From: Paraspadella gotoi
Lineage: Eukaryota; Chaetognatha
Assembly: GCA_051294375.1 (NCBI GenBank)
Contig: CM119264.1
Location: forward strand, 11,259,832-11,323,831
Length of the DNA stretch: 64,000 bases
Reading direction: 5' to 3'
Made by a program: the position numbers and the translations under genes. Positions 1-21,260 of this stretch are shown here, piece by piece. The notes under the pieces are model-generated. The model made no database searches, was not told the DNA's origin, and was given only the letters and a program-made list of their open reading frames with translations. Numbering within the stretch: the first letter of the stretch is position 1; every line of letters starts with the position of its first letter.

Positions 1-127
1 GACGGAGGGCAACGTGACGCGAGCAATAGAACCGTCTATCACGATGTGGTTTTAAGTGTATAATTATGTTTTATCATATCCTTTTCTTGTTTTTTATTTC
101 CTTGAATACGTTCCTAATCTTTTTTTT

Positions 128-233
128 TATTCTTTTCTTTTCTTTTCTTTTCTTTTCTTTTCTTTTCTTTTCTTTTCTTTTCTTTTCTTTTCTTTTCTTT
201 TCTTTTCTTTTCTTTTCTTTTTTTTTCTTTCAT

Positions 234-316
<83 letters not shown>
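128..316. repeat. (CTTTT)n then (CTTT)n microsatellite
   Basis: A pentanucleotide run (about 128-220) passes into a tetranucleotide run (about 233-316). All three frames are open here, so reading frames crossing it show KERK or FLSF repeats that are not real protein. The run begins directly after the proposed minus-strand splice donor at 319. Confidence 0.97.
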
Positions 317-319
317 CAC

Positions 320-738
320 CGTCAGCAAAGCGCGTGTTTCGCTGACTCCTGTTCGTCGCTTCCCCGATTCTTAGAATGACGTCTTCGTCGGCGTCGAAGT
401 CTCCCTCTGTGGCGCCCAGGCCTCCATAGGAGGCGTCGATGCTCCATTTGGCCAGCGCGTTGATGTCTTTGGAGTCTCTGGCGACGTTGGAGGTTCTGGC
501 GTTGGAAGCGGCGTCTTTGCCGCCCGAAGACCGCGCCGAATCTCCGGTGACGTTGATGAGAGTTTCGAAGGATTCCGCGTTTTTCGTCTTCTTCAGGCTG
601 TGATTCATTCGCTGCGACAAGCGGGCCACTCGGAATCCGTGGGGCTCCCAGGGTAGATCATTGTGGTCGTTTTCGAGGCTCGGAAGATGCATCACCGACA
701 TTTCATGGGGGGGGGGCGCTACTACGAATATATCGCCC
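320..738 (-). CDS. Possible coding exon of an unidentified minus-strand gene
   Basis: Read on the minus strand, 139 codons are open between a good acceptor (pyrimidine-rich tract ending CCCTAAG at 739) and a good donor (GGTGAGAAAG, GT at 319-318). The residues are of ordinary complexity, for example LPWEPHGFRVARLSQRMNHS and later ASYGGLGATEGDFDADED, unlike the repeat-driven frames elsewhere. An ATG at 701 could instead be the start codon, making this the first exon of a gene divergent from the OATP gene at 1643. I do not recognise the family. The polar, acidic sequence with several serines suggests a cytoplasmic or disordered segment. Downstream exons would lie outside the window. Confidence 0.4.
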
Positions 739-1043
739 CTTAGGGAAAAGGAGAATGAGCTTAGCCTCTGATTACAGACATGCGGGGGCCCCCTTTCTTG
801 TCTTTTATTTCTTGGGTTTTTTTTCGCGTCTTTTCCCTAGCTAAAAACCGGAGTCTCGATTCGCTATTCAAATCGTCGCTCCTGAGGACGAAGTACGACG
901 GACCGAGAAAGGTAAATGGATTTTTCATCGTCACTTAGTCTCAAGAAATTCGGCGATCGAAGATCTCAAGGGGAGATACGAACGGGACCGATGATCGAGC
1001 GAGATTCAAACATGAGATTTAATTTGGGCTAAAACTTTGTGTT

Positions 1044-1142
<99 letters not shown>

Positions 1143-1642
1143 ATTCTGTTCATTCTGCCCCTCAGTTGTATTTACTTGTTCTATCCGTGAGTCAGCATGT
1201 ACTTTTCGTGTCTCGCAAGATGACACTTAACCTTCGTGTCAAAGATATATTCTCGTTTGCGGAGATAAGAAATGGAAAAAAAGAAGAGAAAGAAAATGCA
1301 AAAGAAGAAATTTCCGATAAGCGACAAGTTAAAAACAAATTTAAAAGAAAAACCCTGATCTTTTGAACTCTGCCTTCTGCTTTTTTTGTGCACTGAATCA
1401 AACCGGCTTAAACTTTTTTACTTTTTTACATATTATTGCTAATATTGTAAATTATTGTCAAACGTCTTTTACTATTTTATACAAAATTATTTTTTGTAAA
1501 ATCATTAATAAAAAATCGACAGAAATTTATTCATTCAAAAAAAAATTAATAAGAAAAAGAACAATTAAAACCACAAAAAAATTATTCTTATCGACTTCGT
1601 GAACCGTCGCCCATCGAACAACTTACTTGACTCCATCACAAA
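739..1642. other. Intergenic region upstream of the OATP gene, possible bidirectional promoter
   Basis: No supported coding exon. It holds the OATP 5' flank or 5' UTR and a 91-bp (TC)n run at 1048-1138. From about 1380 to 1600 it is AT-rich with A and T runs. An in-frame TGA at 1628-1630 with no AG between it and the ATG at 1643 fixes the OATP start. If the ORF at 701 is a first exon, this interval would serve two divergent genes (inference). Confidence 0.4.
1048..1138. repeat. (TC)n microsatellite
   Basis: Uninterrupted TC dinucleotide run of about 45 units, roughly 500 bp upstream of the OATP start codon. Confidence 0.98.
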
Positions 1643-9880
<8,238 letters not shown>

Positions 9881-9892
9881 GAGATTAACAAC

Positions 9893-9902
9893 AATAAATA
9901 AA
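9893..9902 (+). terminator. Overlapping AATAAA polyadenylation signals after OATP
   Basis: AATAAATAAA lies 13 nt after the OATP stop, giving two overlapping canonical hexamers. It would produce a very short 3' UTR. The converging PLPPR gene ends 545 bp further on. Confidence 0.6.
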
Positions 9903-10447
9903 TGAAAACAAAAGTATCAATGTGAAAATACATTTTTTTAATTCAAACATTAAATACCACAGCGATGATGAAAGAGTACAAAACGAAGCTGATTTAAAAA
10001 ACAGAACGAAACAGATAAACAGAAAAATGTTTTTAAGAACCATACGTATTTTTTTTTTTTTTTGGGGGGGGGTTCAGTTTCGAAATACGATTGTCTTTTG
10101 TTTGTTGACAGAGAAGATCAGTCGTTTGAGCGTAACTGGGAACAAGATTTCCCGCGATCAAAAAAAAAAAAAAAAGATTTAAGGAGAAATTGAAAGAGAG
10201 AAAGATGAGACGGAAGGAAAATGAAGAGAGGAAATATTGAAGATAATAAAAAATAAGAAGATTTAAAAAAAATTGGAAAAATGAGAAAAAAGAAGACATA
10301 AAAAGAAATAAAAAACAACAGAAAAACAAAACGGATCCAAGAAATGTCGGGACCACGAGGTAACGGGACGGAGTGGCGAGGGGTTCACGTTTGGGGTCAG
10401 GGTCAGGGTCAACGACGCATCGACGTTACTGAGGGAATCTAGATTTC
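9903..10447. other. Intergenic region between convergent OATP and PLPPR genes
   Basis: A-rich sequence on the plus strand with poly-T/poly-G (10050-10072) and poly-A (10160-10175) runs. It would carry the PLPPR 3' UTR on the minus strand. I saw no clear minus-strand AATAAA. Confidence 0.5.
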
Positions 10448-11007
10448 TCAGAATTTGAGTCGACTCTCGTCTTCCGCCGTCAGCGTTTCTTCGCTCGGCG
10501 TCGACGCCTCCATCTCCAACGGACTCTTGGCGCCGCCCACTTCCGGTCTTGGCTTCTGCCGCACCCACAGTTGAAGGGCGGTTTCCGACGAGACGACGGG
10601 CCGCGTCTCCATGGTCCGGGCGTGGAGAACGCCGCCGCCGCCTCCGTTGATGGAGAAGACGTGGGGCGGGTTGAGGGCGTTGACGGGGTTTCCGAGCTGA
10701 TCGGAGACGGGCGTCGAGATGGCGCTCTGAGTCAGCAACGGGAATTGAGGCATGGCGGCGTAGTCCGAGGCGACGGCGTAGCGGGAGAAGATGGGACTGT
10801 CCACGGCGGCGACGGCGGCTGCCGCTGCGGCGGCGGCGGCGGAAGCGGCATCGGCGTCAGACGCGCAAGAGGAGGGCAGCGCGCTATTGTCAGACCGAAG
10901 GACACCGTCAAACGCCCGCGAAGGACCCGGCCCGCGGTATCGTCCGCGCCCTAGGGTGAAGGAGGAGTATAGGGGGGATTGCCCTGGGTTGGGGGGCGAG
11001 GAATCGC
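10448..11007 (-). CDS. PLPPR last exon: disordered cytoplasmic tail
   Basis: 185 codons plus TGA after a C-rich acceptor. It is rich in Pro, Ser, Ala and Gly, with a run of about nine alanines from GCC repeats and a five-glycine run, and ends ESRLKF. No domain is recognised. GC content is higher than in the surrounding introns, as expected for an exon here. Confidence 0.75.
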
Positions 11008-14000
11008 CTGGGGGGTAGGGGTAGTGAAGGGCGGAGAGGGTTGTAGGAAAAGGGGAAAGAAAAACAGAAGTTATATATAAGTATTAAATCTTTAAATTAC
11101 CTTAAATGTTTCTAATTGAATGAAAAGTTAGCGTGCTTTAAATTCCAAGCTGCTTATATTGTAAGTGTTTAGCTAACATGAAAACAAAAAAAAACACGTT
11201 TTCATGATCCGATTTGCAATAATATAATCGCCTTTTCTGATAAGATTTATTGGGTTAGCATTCCGAAATGAACCCATAAGCTATGGCAATCAATGATTGT
11301 TTACACTCTGTCACGAGTGTAATTGATTGTTAATCGAATATCAAGCGAGCGTCAAAAGCTTTTTGTTGGTGCCGACCAAAGAAAAAAAAATCATTGGGGG
11401 GAAGAAAAATCGATACAGTACCTTTCTCATTCAATCACTCACATCACACTTTTCCTCTCTATCCGTATGTTCGGGACTCAGGGTAGGGAGGGCACGAAAA
11501 GAAGAATGGGGTAAGGAGAGATGAAAGGTAGAAAAGGGGAAAGAGGAAGGTTAAAGCAAAATAGTTGAGAGGGGAGAGGAAAAGTAAGCAATCGAGGAAG
11601 AAAGAGGGAGTAAAGAAAAAAAGCGGAGATGTTAGAGAAGAAAAACCAACCAAAGAAGAGAAGAAAGACAAAAGAAAGAAGGGAAAGAAGAAAAATAAGA
11701 AAAAAAGTAGGGGTAGGATCGGGGAGGGAGAGGGGAAAAAAAAATTTGAGTTCGCAGGTGCGTAAAGCCGTCGCGAGGGCGGAGCGAGGCGGGGCAGAGC
11801 GAATGTCACCTTTCACACCTTTCAGAATTTCAAAAGGCGGAAACGTGCTAAGCTTTCCCGAAAGGGGGAAAAGCGGGGGAGGGGCCTCTGAATCAAGGAG
11901 GTGGGAAATGGTGGGTGCGTGGGGGTGGAATCTGAATGGAGTGAAGAGTGGAGGTGTGAGAAAAGCCTGTAGTAGGTTTCGCAACGGGAAACCATAGACG
12001 CGGGGAAAGAAACCGGAACTGAGGCGACAACCCGGATTCGTTTCCGGAATTTTTTTTTTCCCTTTCGCTCGGAGAAACACGAAAAGTGAAGGATGACGTT
12101 GGTTTTTTATGTCGGTGAATTTTTTTTTCTTTTTCCGCTGTCGGATTAACCTATCGATCGAACAACTTTCGATATTTCACTCCGACGTAGTCACTACGCA
12201 TCGTTGCATCCCAATGGTGAGTGTCCTCCTGTTATGAACTTTCTTTACCCTTTATCCCAACCGTCGTCTTTCCATTTAAAACGACCTTTCAACTTCAACC
12301 TTAGTCGGTACTCTTAACCTTTCACCTTAACTCACACTTCAGCGTTACTTTAATTATGCATGTAAATTGTAGAATTGTGGAATTTGGGGATAAGGCGCTA
12401 CGTGGGCTGAAGACTTCTGGAACGGGTCCGGTGCTCGATGGTTTTCTTGGCCCTCAAGGTCTTACGGCCGTCCTAATTCTTCTTTTAGCGTGCGTGGGGA
12501 TCGATCTCAGTGCCTAATGGTCATAAGATGATGACTTAACTCAATGAGCTACCGGTTTCAATGGTTATTGTTTGAACCTTGCAATGCCCGACTACATGCA
12601 TCTCTGCCTCAGTCTTGACCCTTCATCTCTAGTTCAGTTTCGACCCTTCATCGTGACCATTTCCATTAAACCTTCCTTTTGAGTTTGACCCTTCATCTCA
12701 ACCAGGTTCTCAACCTCGTCTTGACCCTCCGTCGTTGCTTCGGACTCGGAAGTTGGCGAAGATGGTTTTTAACCTCGGCATTCGACCTTTCGATTTCCCA
12801 TTTTCCGACCACTCATTTTTCATCGTCTCGCATCTGAGATCAATCCGACACTGAGTTGACCCTGAGACCTCGTTCCCGAGATCCCGAGACCTTGCGAACC
12901 TCGGATGATAACAACTCGATATAACTGGTGATCGAAAAAACACGGTTCAGCAGGGAATCTTCCCGCTTTGCATCTATTTTAGCCACTTGTTAGCCAATAC
13001 ACCGCTATTTCTTTTCCATTTAAAAAAAAAAAATAATGAAACGATGTAAATAAAATTTGGCAGTAGACTATAGCAATACTTTAAAGTTAGAATGTCAAAA
13101 CAGAATTGGGAAAAAGGGATAACCGTATATTAGCGTTGATGACACTTCATTTCTGACTCATGCTTACGATTTGGAATTAACATAATGATAATGAAATTAA
13201 ACATATAGAAGAGTAAGCAAAAAAATTGTTTTACTTTTCTATAAAAAATTGTTTACAATTACTTCAAAAAATGACATTTTAATGATAAATCCTAAAAATA
13301 TTCTTTTTTTAATTGTGTTAAAATGACAAAATGTAAATAATGGTTTTGTGGCGAATCCTAAATTCGCCTCCCGTATAGCTTGGTGAAACTCAGCTCGTCC
13401 CATTGACTTGGACAGCTAAGTACTTGTTCACGAACCGTGAGTTCCGGGTTCAATCCCCTACCGGTCACGCTGGTTAAAGTGTGATGGTGTCATCATAAAC
13501 ACGCCAGTGACATGAGGTGGTCACTGCAGGTCCAAAGCCTTGAGCGCCAGCTGTCGGGAGATTCTTCACACCCCAGGCATCACACATGTCCTCCCCTTTT
13601 GCCATAGATTCAATAAAATTGTAGGAAATGGACCAGAAGATGGATCTGATAGACCAAATGGTTTGCCTATCTTGGTTTTTCCATCTTTTCTCTTTTCTCC
13701 TTCGACAGAAAGAAAAGAAATTGGTTGTGAAAAAGCTTTGAAAATAACTTAGGGTAAGTTATCACTAATCTGCTTGTTCGTTTCTGGTGAAAGATTGTTT
13801 TTCCATATATGTTTTATGTCTCTGAATCTCTGTAAAATCCAGCCATCCAATACGGTATTTTTTGGTATGAAAAAAGTGGCTACTTTTGTGAAATTTAAAA
13901 GATAATTAAAATTTCTGTAATACTTAATCCTTGTAATCGAGTGTAGGCTAAAGATCACGCATTCAGACCCATATCTTCTTACATTCCTATTTAAATAATA

Positions 14001-17000
14001 CTACTCATACAATTTACTAAACAAATCGTTCTTACCTTTGCCCGTCTTGATAATGCCGTTCCCCACGGACGAAGGAAAGTAGATGTCGTTGCCAATTCCG
14101 TTGGGCATCGCTGTAAAAACGAGTGAGAAAAAAAAAATCTTTGATCGACTTTGAGAATAAAATTGCCTTTAAAAAAGTTCCTTTTAATCGGTCAGTTCAA
14201 GGTCAACGGGCGTCGGGCAGTCGGGCGGCGAGGGGCTATAAAACGACCCTTAACTCAAAAAGGAGAAGCGACTAAAAAAAGAACCGCGATTGAGAGTAAA
14301 AGAGAAAAAGATAAGAAAAAAACTTGACTTTTATAAACTCGACTCAATTATGGAAATATGCGCAAAAATTTTTTTGTATACGAGAGCGATGTTTATACTA
14401 AAAAATATCTTTCACGAGCTCCAAAAACAACGTCACTAGAAAACAGTAAATTTTGATTTATTACGATATATTAATTAAAATAACGTAAAAATTAAATATA
14501 CGTGATCGCCAAGTCAAAAAAGCGTCGCGAGAGGAAGTGCCCAGTAGGCAATTCCCTGCTCAGGTTCAACGACACAACACAAGGGGTCGTTTATTTCAGG
14601 ATCCCCTCGCCCTCGCTCTATATCCCAAGATTTTATGACCGCAAGATTGGTAGCAGCTGACGCCCAACATCAACATCAACAACAACAGCCTATTAAATCG
14701 AAAATTAACTACGACATCGCCAGCTGAGAACCGCCACTACCTACATCGGATCGGACCAATACGCATTATGTAGGCGTTCGAATCCCCGCCAGAAAAAAAT
14801 TTCGGGCAACGAGATAAAAGGCAGATTCGATCACACGCCGATCGACGACGACGACGTCAACTGACCCGCTTCTTGGCCCAAAGGATCGTCCCGGTCAAGG
14901 CGCTTGTTGTTGTTGTTGTTGTTTCCGATGGATTCAGTTTCAAAACGATTTCCGTTTCGGCGTCGGAGGCCAAGGGAAATCCCGCCGCGGTCTTCTGAAG
15001 CTGGTGGTGATTGTTTGGGGGGGGGGTAGGGTTGGGGGGTGGGACAGAAAGGGGGATGATTTAGAAAATGAGGGGGGGTGGACGAAATTTAAAAAAAAAG
15101 AGTTAATTATCGTCGTTTTGTAGTTAAGTAATATTACTACCCGCTGGATGTGAACAAATGAACCTTCCACGGCATTCCGTACCTAATCGCCTTATCAGGT
15201 CGAAATGCTACTTTCAAAACGCATTAGAATTTAGATGCGGGGGGCTCTCCACTGGAGAGTCTCCAGTATCCAGACCGTCAACCACCCAACTTCAAATTCT
15301 CCAAAAAGATTCGTAGTCAAAAAGAAGGGATTTGTCGTAGAGAAAAAGGAGGAAAAGTAAGAAAAAAAAACGGACTAAGAGCGGAAGATGGAGGGCGGGG
15401 TGAGGGGCTTATATGGTTAAGAGTAAGTTTAGGAGGGGCAGTTGCGGTTCGGTCGGTCGGAAAACAAGAGCGGCGACCGAAAGACAAAAAAGGTGGAACT
15501 CGGGTTCAAATTTCCGCGGGAGACCGTTTAAAACTCTCGCGGGGTCGACCAATACTTTAAAAATAGACATAAACATTGGCGGAAACGCAAGGTTTTATTT
15601 TTACACGTTTCCGGGGTCTTTTGGGGTTTAACTCGGGCACGTTGGGTTTTAACCAATATAAAAGGCGATTGTCAAGTGATATAGATTAAAATAATAAGTG
15701 GAAAAATTTTAAATTAATTTAAAATAATTTAAACTAATCGAAGGAATTTTAGTATATGAAAAATGTTATATTAAAACTTAATATATCATTTTTCATTAAG
15801 TAACAATATTTGATATAATTTTTTTCTTAAAACTAAATGGAAATCGCAATTTTTTAATATTGTAATTTAAAAAAAAATAATAATAATAATACTTTATCTA
15901 TGAAAGTATAAAAACAATAAATAATCATCCATTCATTATTTTATTTAATATTGTCCAAGCCTCAAGGACATGCTATGCTGGCTATGGATTTAATGCAAAA
16001 CTTTGTATATCTAAAACAGTTACAAAAATTTAGCTACCTAACTTGCTCTGAAGCTGGATGTGGTTTGAGTATAAGTAAGAAGGAAACGCGATAAAAAGAA
16101 GCCCGAACTCAATTTTAGCGCAAACTTTTTTTTCAAGTTTAAAAGACGTCGCAAAGCCAGACACAGTTTCTGTTCCCGCATTGTATGCACAATGTACATA
16201 TAAACTCACCCCTGAACATTTTTTTTTTAGTTTTAAAACTAACTTCCCCTTTTTACCGGGGATACATTTTCATCGACTGTTTACTTTTGGCATTAATTTT
16301 CGCATTATTTACTCTTTGCATTGTTTACTTTTCGCATTTGTTTACCCGGGCGACGAGGAGAGTTGGAAGACTTTGGGATCGGGAGACGATGAATTAGACG
16401 TCGTCGTCGTTTTTCTCGGGTTGGTGATGGCGCCACCGCTGTCGCTATCTGTTGCGGGTAAGGGGGGGAGGGTAAGGATAATGAAGAGTTTGTTAGAGAT
16501 TGAGAGAGTTTGTAATCTTATTGGTTGGGCCGTTGTAAGTAGAAAAGCTTTGTTTGATGGAAGACTATGAAATTGCAACAACCAATATAAAATATATATA
16601 TGTATATATGTATATGATGATGAAAAACAGAAAACTCTTGTTGACCTTGTCTTGTCTCTTTGTTATTATCTTTCTATTCGCTTTAACAAACGTTATTAAA
16701 GAAAGTGACTCAGCTTTTTTCGTCGTTGTTGTTGAAAGCTTGACCATTACGACTGGCCAACGGTGATATATCTGCGCGATCATATGGGTGAAGTCGAGGG
16801 GCAATAAAGAGGTTTGTACGCTACAACGACTCAGCAATGTAAATCGGTATTAGGAAGACATTATGGAAATCCGTGACGTCGAGTGGCAATGATTATGCCA
16901 ACCGATGATATGATAATCGCGGCGAAGCGACCGCTCCGCATTGGGTTTAATCTCATCTCAGAAATAAGAACCAGTGCTTTTCTCTTTCTTTTTGTACTAC

Positions 17001-17269
17001 TTCTCTTTCTTTTTTCTTTCTTTCTTTCTTTCTTTCTTCATTGCATTCATTCTGACTTCCATCTCTATTCCCCTCTCTCACTTCTTCTCTTCTTCTCTCT
17101 CTCTCTCTCTCTTCTCTCTCTTCTCTCCTCTCTCTCTCTCTCTCTCAATCTCTCTCTCTTTCTTTCTTTCTTTCTTCTTCTCTTTCTTTCTTTCTTTCTT
17201 TCTTTCTTTTTCTTTCTTTCTTCTTCATATCATTCTCACTCCCACTCTATTTCTCTTTCTCTTCATTCT

Positions 17270-17343
<74 letters not shown>

Positions 17344-18666
17344 CTCCCTCTCTCTCTCTCCCTCTCGGCTCGTATGAATCTTCATTTGCATCGAGGTCTT
17401 TCGCTTCTTCTTTCCTCTCCAGCAGCTCAACTCCCGGACTCACATATTTTGTTTCCGGTCATTAGTTCACATTCGTAGTTCACATTCGTAGTTCACACGG
17501 AAAGTTCCTTTATCCGTTAGTTTTATCCCGACTTTGCATACAAAATATTTAACTATTTTAACCTCCAATATCATATTCACAGTCTTAATCATTTATCACA
17601 ATGATATTATATAACTTGTTCTTCAATTATAAGTTTTAAATATTTAAAAAGCTGGAGATGTTATCCAATTTTAAAATACGTGCCTTGACGTTTGTCAGAT
17701 TTTGTATTTGGAAATTGGAGCGATGTAAATTTTTTGATGGTCGCCTCAGCATTGTCGTCCTCCAATAACAAACTTTCCCTGCTGACTTTTTAGTTCTCGT
17801 TTCGATTTTGCAATTGCAATTGCTTTCGCCTTTTTGTATCGCTTTCTGACTCTATTTCGAGCATCGGCCTTGGTTTGGCGCGAATGAAGTGTCGCGGTGA
17901 ACTCACCTTGACCTTACCTCGTTTACCTCGCCTCTCCCCGCCGATCCTGATATCCGTGGCTCATTTCACTCGCCTCCGCTTTTATTTTTTCTTTCCAAAT
18001 TTTTTGCCTTTTTCCGCCAAAATATTTTTTCTATCTTTGATCCTGATTTGAAACACGAACATGTTTAAAAAAAAATATATATATATATTATATATAATAG
18101 GTAGGTATTGTCGTATAGTATCTTTTAATTGCGTTTGATTTAATTTGTTTTGTTCACAAACAGAGAATTTGTTTTTATTTTGATTAAAAGTACATATATC
18201 ACGTTGAACAAAACAAAATTCTTCATTTAATGATTCCATATTAAACAAAATAAATAAGCAAGTTAAAATCAAATAATTCAACATATTCGAAGAAAACTAC
18301 TAGAACATATACTACATAAATGAATTTAAAGAATATTTCAACTTTTCTGTGCATGTTCCTGGTTCATATTTGTACATTTGTACATTGTATATTGTACAAT
18401 GACATTTAAAAAAAAATTGTAATTCGTAAAACAGCTTCATTTAATTCCACTCAGATTCGTTGAGATTCGTGAAGCGGCTGCTTTTTTGTTTACCCTTTAT
18501 CATCGTTTCTCTATTTTTCCTCTTTTGCCGAAAAAAAGAAAGAATCATTATTTGCCCCATCACCCTTGACATCTATTTGCCCTCTTCTTTTCTATTTTTC
18601 TCAAATCCACTGTTTTTCTCTTCCGTTGATTTGAAAGCAGAGAGAGAGAGAGAGCAGAGACCCGAG

Positions 18667-18706
<40 letters not shown>

Positions 18707-19109
18707 TTAATTATGATTTTTTTTGTTTCTGGGCTTGGAAGGCCGGTCCGCGTTGCGACGTCAAAATATTCCGAGATCTCGACACGAATTTTCGGCAGAT
18801 TTGAGTGAACTTCGAACTTTGCGCTGGTGATTTGATTAATTAATGGTTAATTTGCCGCAAACTGATTTGAACTCTTTGTCTTTGAACTTTTTTTTTTGCT
18901 TAATTCAAGAAAAAAAAACTGATCTTACGGTATTTTTTGGTACCGAAATTCTCCCCCGCAGAGTTTCCTGTTAAACCCATCACCGTTTTGTCAGCCTGTC
19001 TCTCTGTTTGCGCGGCTGTTTTTTATTTCTATCAATAACTCTCTCTCTCTCTCTCTCTTTTTCTCTATCTCTCTCTTCTCTTTGTCACGTCTCTCTCTCT
19101 CTCTCTTGA

Positions 19110-19201
<92 letters not shown>

Positions 19202-21164
19202 GAGAAAGAAAGAAAGAAATTCTCCACCCCATCGCCAACACACCTTGAAGTATGTCGTCCGCCTTAAGGAGATCCTCTTCCTCTTCCTCTCCAAATTCGT
19301 CGTCGAGTCCAAAGTCTTCCCCGAATCTCTGCAGCACGAAAACGGCCAAGTAGATCGCCATCGCCGAACCTAGGAAGCAGAATGCGGCACGATCAGCCGT
19401 AGGCGAATGCGGCAGATGGTGCTGCACCCTCCAGAGAGTACACACCAGTCAACGTCTTCAAACAAATGGTAAAAAAGAAAAAAGGCTTTCCGTATCTGAT
19501 TATACGAGAAAGAAATTGTAAAGTATTAACTAATGGGATGTTAGCTAATCGCCTCAGCCATAAAGCCAAAGGAAATATCGACGCAAAAGAAAATCCATTC
19601 TTAATTCAATCATTTTTTTTTTCATTTGGATTTTATTTCCATTTTTTGTTGTTTTTTATTAGAGACAGGCAGAGAGAGAGACAGAGAGGAGAAGAGAGAG
19701 AGAGACAGAGAGAGAGACAGAGAGAGAGAGACAGAGAGTGAGAGAGTGAGAGAGAGAGAGTGATAGAGAGAGTCGATCCTAATAACTTTTTTTGCGGTTC
19801 GAAAGTCGAAATTTTCTCGTTTTCACCCAAATGAATTCGCACCATAAATTTTCACCCGTCAGCAAAATAAAAAAAGGGGAAAAAAAATAGACTGTGATTT
19901 CGAACGCTAATTTTGAGGTCGACCTATTTCAATATTATTTTTATTATTCCTTTTGAATTTGTTTCATTCAATTTTACAAAAATAAATCTCTTAAGAGTGC
20001 ACCTTTTAAGCACTAAAATCTGAGATTAAAGCAATGTTTATTGTTAAATTTAAGGATCCATTATTTTATAAATCACTCACACCGAACTAAATTACCAGCC
20101 ACTCTACTTCTTAATCTTTTTCTCGAGTTCCTAAGCTCTCTACTCCTCTCGGACCTTGGCATCTCCTCCCATAACTGGACATAAATCATTGAGATCAGCC
20201 TCATCTCTCTCGTAATTTCATCGTCAGTCGCTCATGGTATAAATCACGTGGAGCGGCATCAATTCTCTCGGAATTTTATCGTCGGTGAGGAAATGAATTC
20301 TTGCTGAATGCAGCATCGTAAAAGAAATCTATGTTTAGTAACAATTTACATAACTCGATTGTAAATCATTACGTTTTATAATATCATTTTTTCCATTTTT
20401 TTCATATGTTTATCCTTATCTTATTCAGCTTATTATCATTTCAAAACAGAACCCCAGCCTCCTAAAATAGTCACATCTCACACAATCTCACAGTCGACCT
20501 TCCGTGATGTATAAATCATCAAACCTCACCAACTTCTAATCTCTTCGTCCGAAAGAATTTCTCACTTTTCTTTCGGACAAGAAGGAGAGGCCTCGCCCGC
20601 CGCCTCGCCCGCCGCCTCGCCCGCCGCCTCGCCCGCCGCCTCGCCCGCCCACGAGTCACTTACCAAGAGAGTAGCGCCCTCGACCTCATCCGGGTCGTCC
20701 CGTCCAAACCTCGGAGCGTAATAGTCGAAAGGTGGGTTTCAAACTCACCGCCGCCCGCTCCCCATCCCTCCCGACCACCTAACCACCCCCGCACCACCCC
20801 GTCCACCCAACTCGGAGCCTTTCTTAGCCTCACTCACCCAGCGAGAAACCAGCGGCCACGTCGACCCCATGACTTTTATGGTGCGCGAGGCGAGAGAGAC
20901 CGGAAACGAGGGAAACGCCCCCGAGGCCCAGGCAAAGAAACGAACGCAGGATGTAGACGCCGTGGCCCTGGGTTTAGAAGGGGGGGAGAATGGTTACGAG
21001 AAACGGGGGGAATGGCTTTCTTTTTTTTCATTCGGGGGAGCGGGAAGGGAGAAGGTTATGTATAGTTTTTTGGGTTCCGGGAGCAATGGGCGTGGGCCGC
21101 GGGGAAAGGAGCCCAGGCTGATTAATGACGGTTTGAAAGGGGAAATGAATCGGCGGAATAGTAC

Positions 21165-21260
<96 letters not shown>

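Larger units (their letters stand above)
11008..14035. other. PLPPR intron between the last two exons
   Basis: No coding exon supported. 11500-11760 is a purine-rich stretch that opens long spurious frames on the minus strand. 12600-12735 has diverged repeats of GACCCTTCATC. 12489-12556 (minus) is tRNA-like, and 13378-13610 is a SINE. Confidence 0.6.
15001..19243. other. PLPPR intron; no gene seen
   Basis: Mostly AT-rich. A copy of the ATTGG-core short repeat lies at 16572-16586, and there is a long mixed pyrimidine tract at 16977-17365. Frames at 16181-16570 look like noise. The end nearest 19243 carries a (GAAA)n run. Confidence 0.6.

Noticed and set aside
11478-12080. 200-aa minus-strand open frame
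   Set aside because: It lies in a pyrimidine-rich intron stretch with repetitive F/L/P/S content; the real PLPPR exons on this strand use other intervals and phases.
12489-12556. Functional tRNA gene
   Set aside because: The arms resemble a tRNA but I could not pair a full acceptor stem; a tRNA-derived repeat is more likely.
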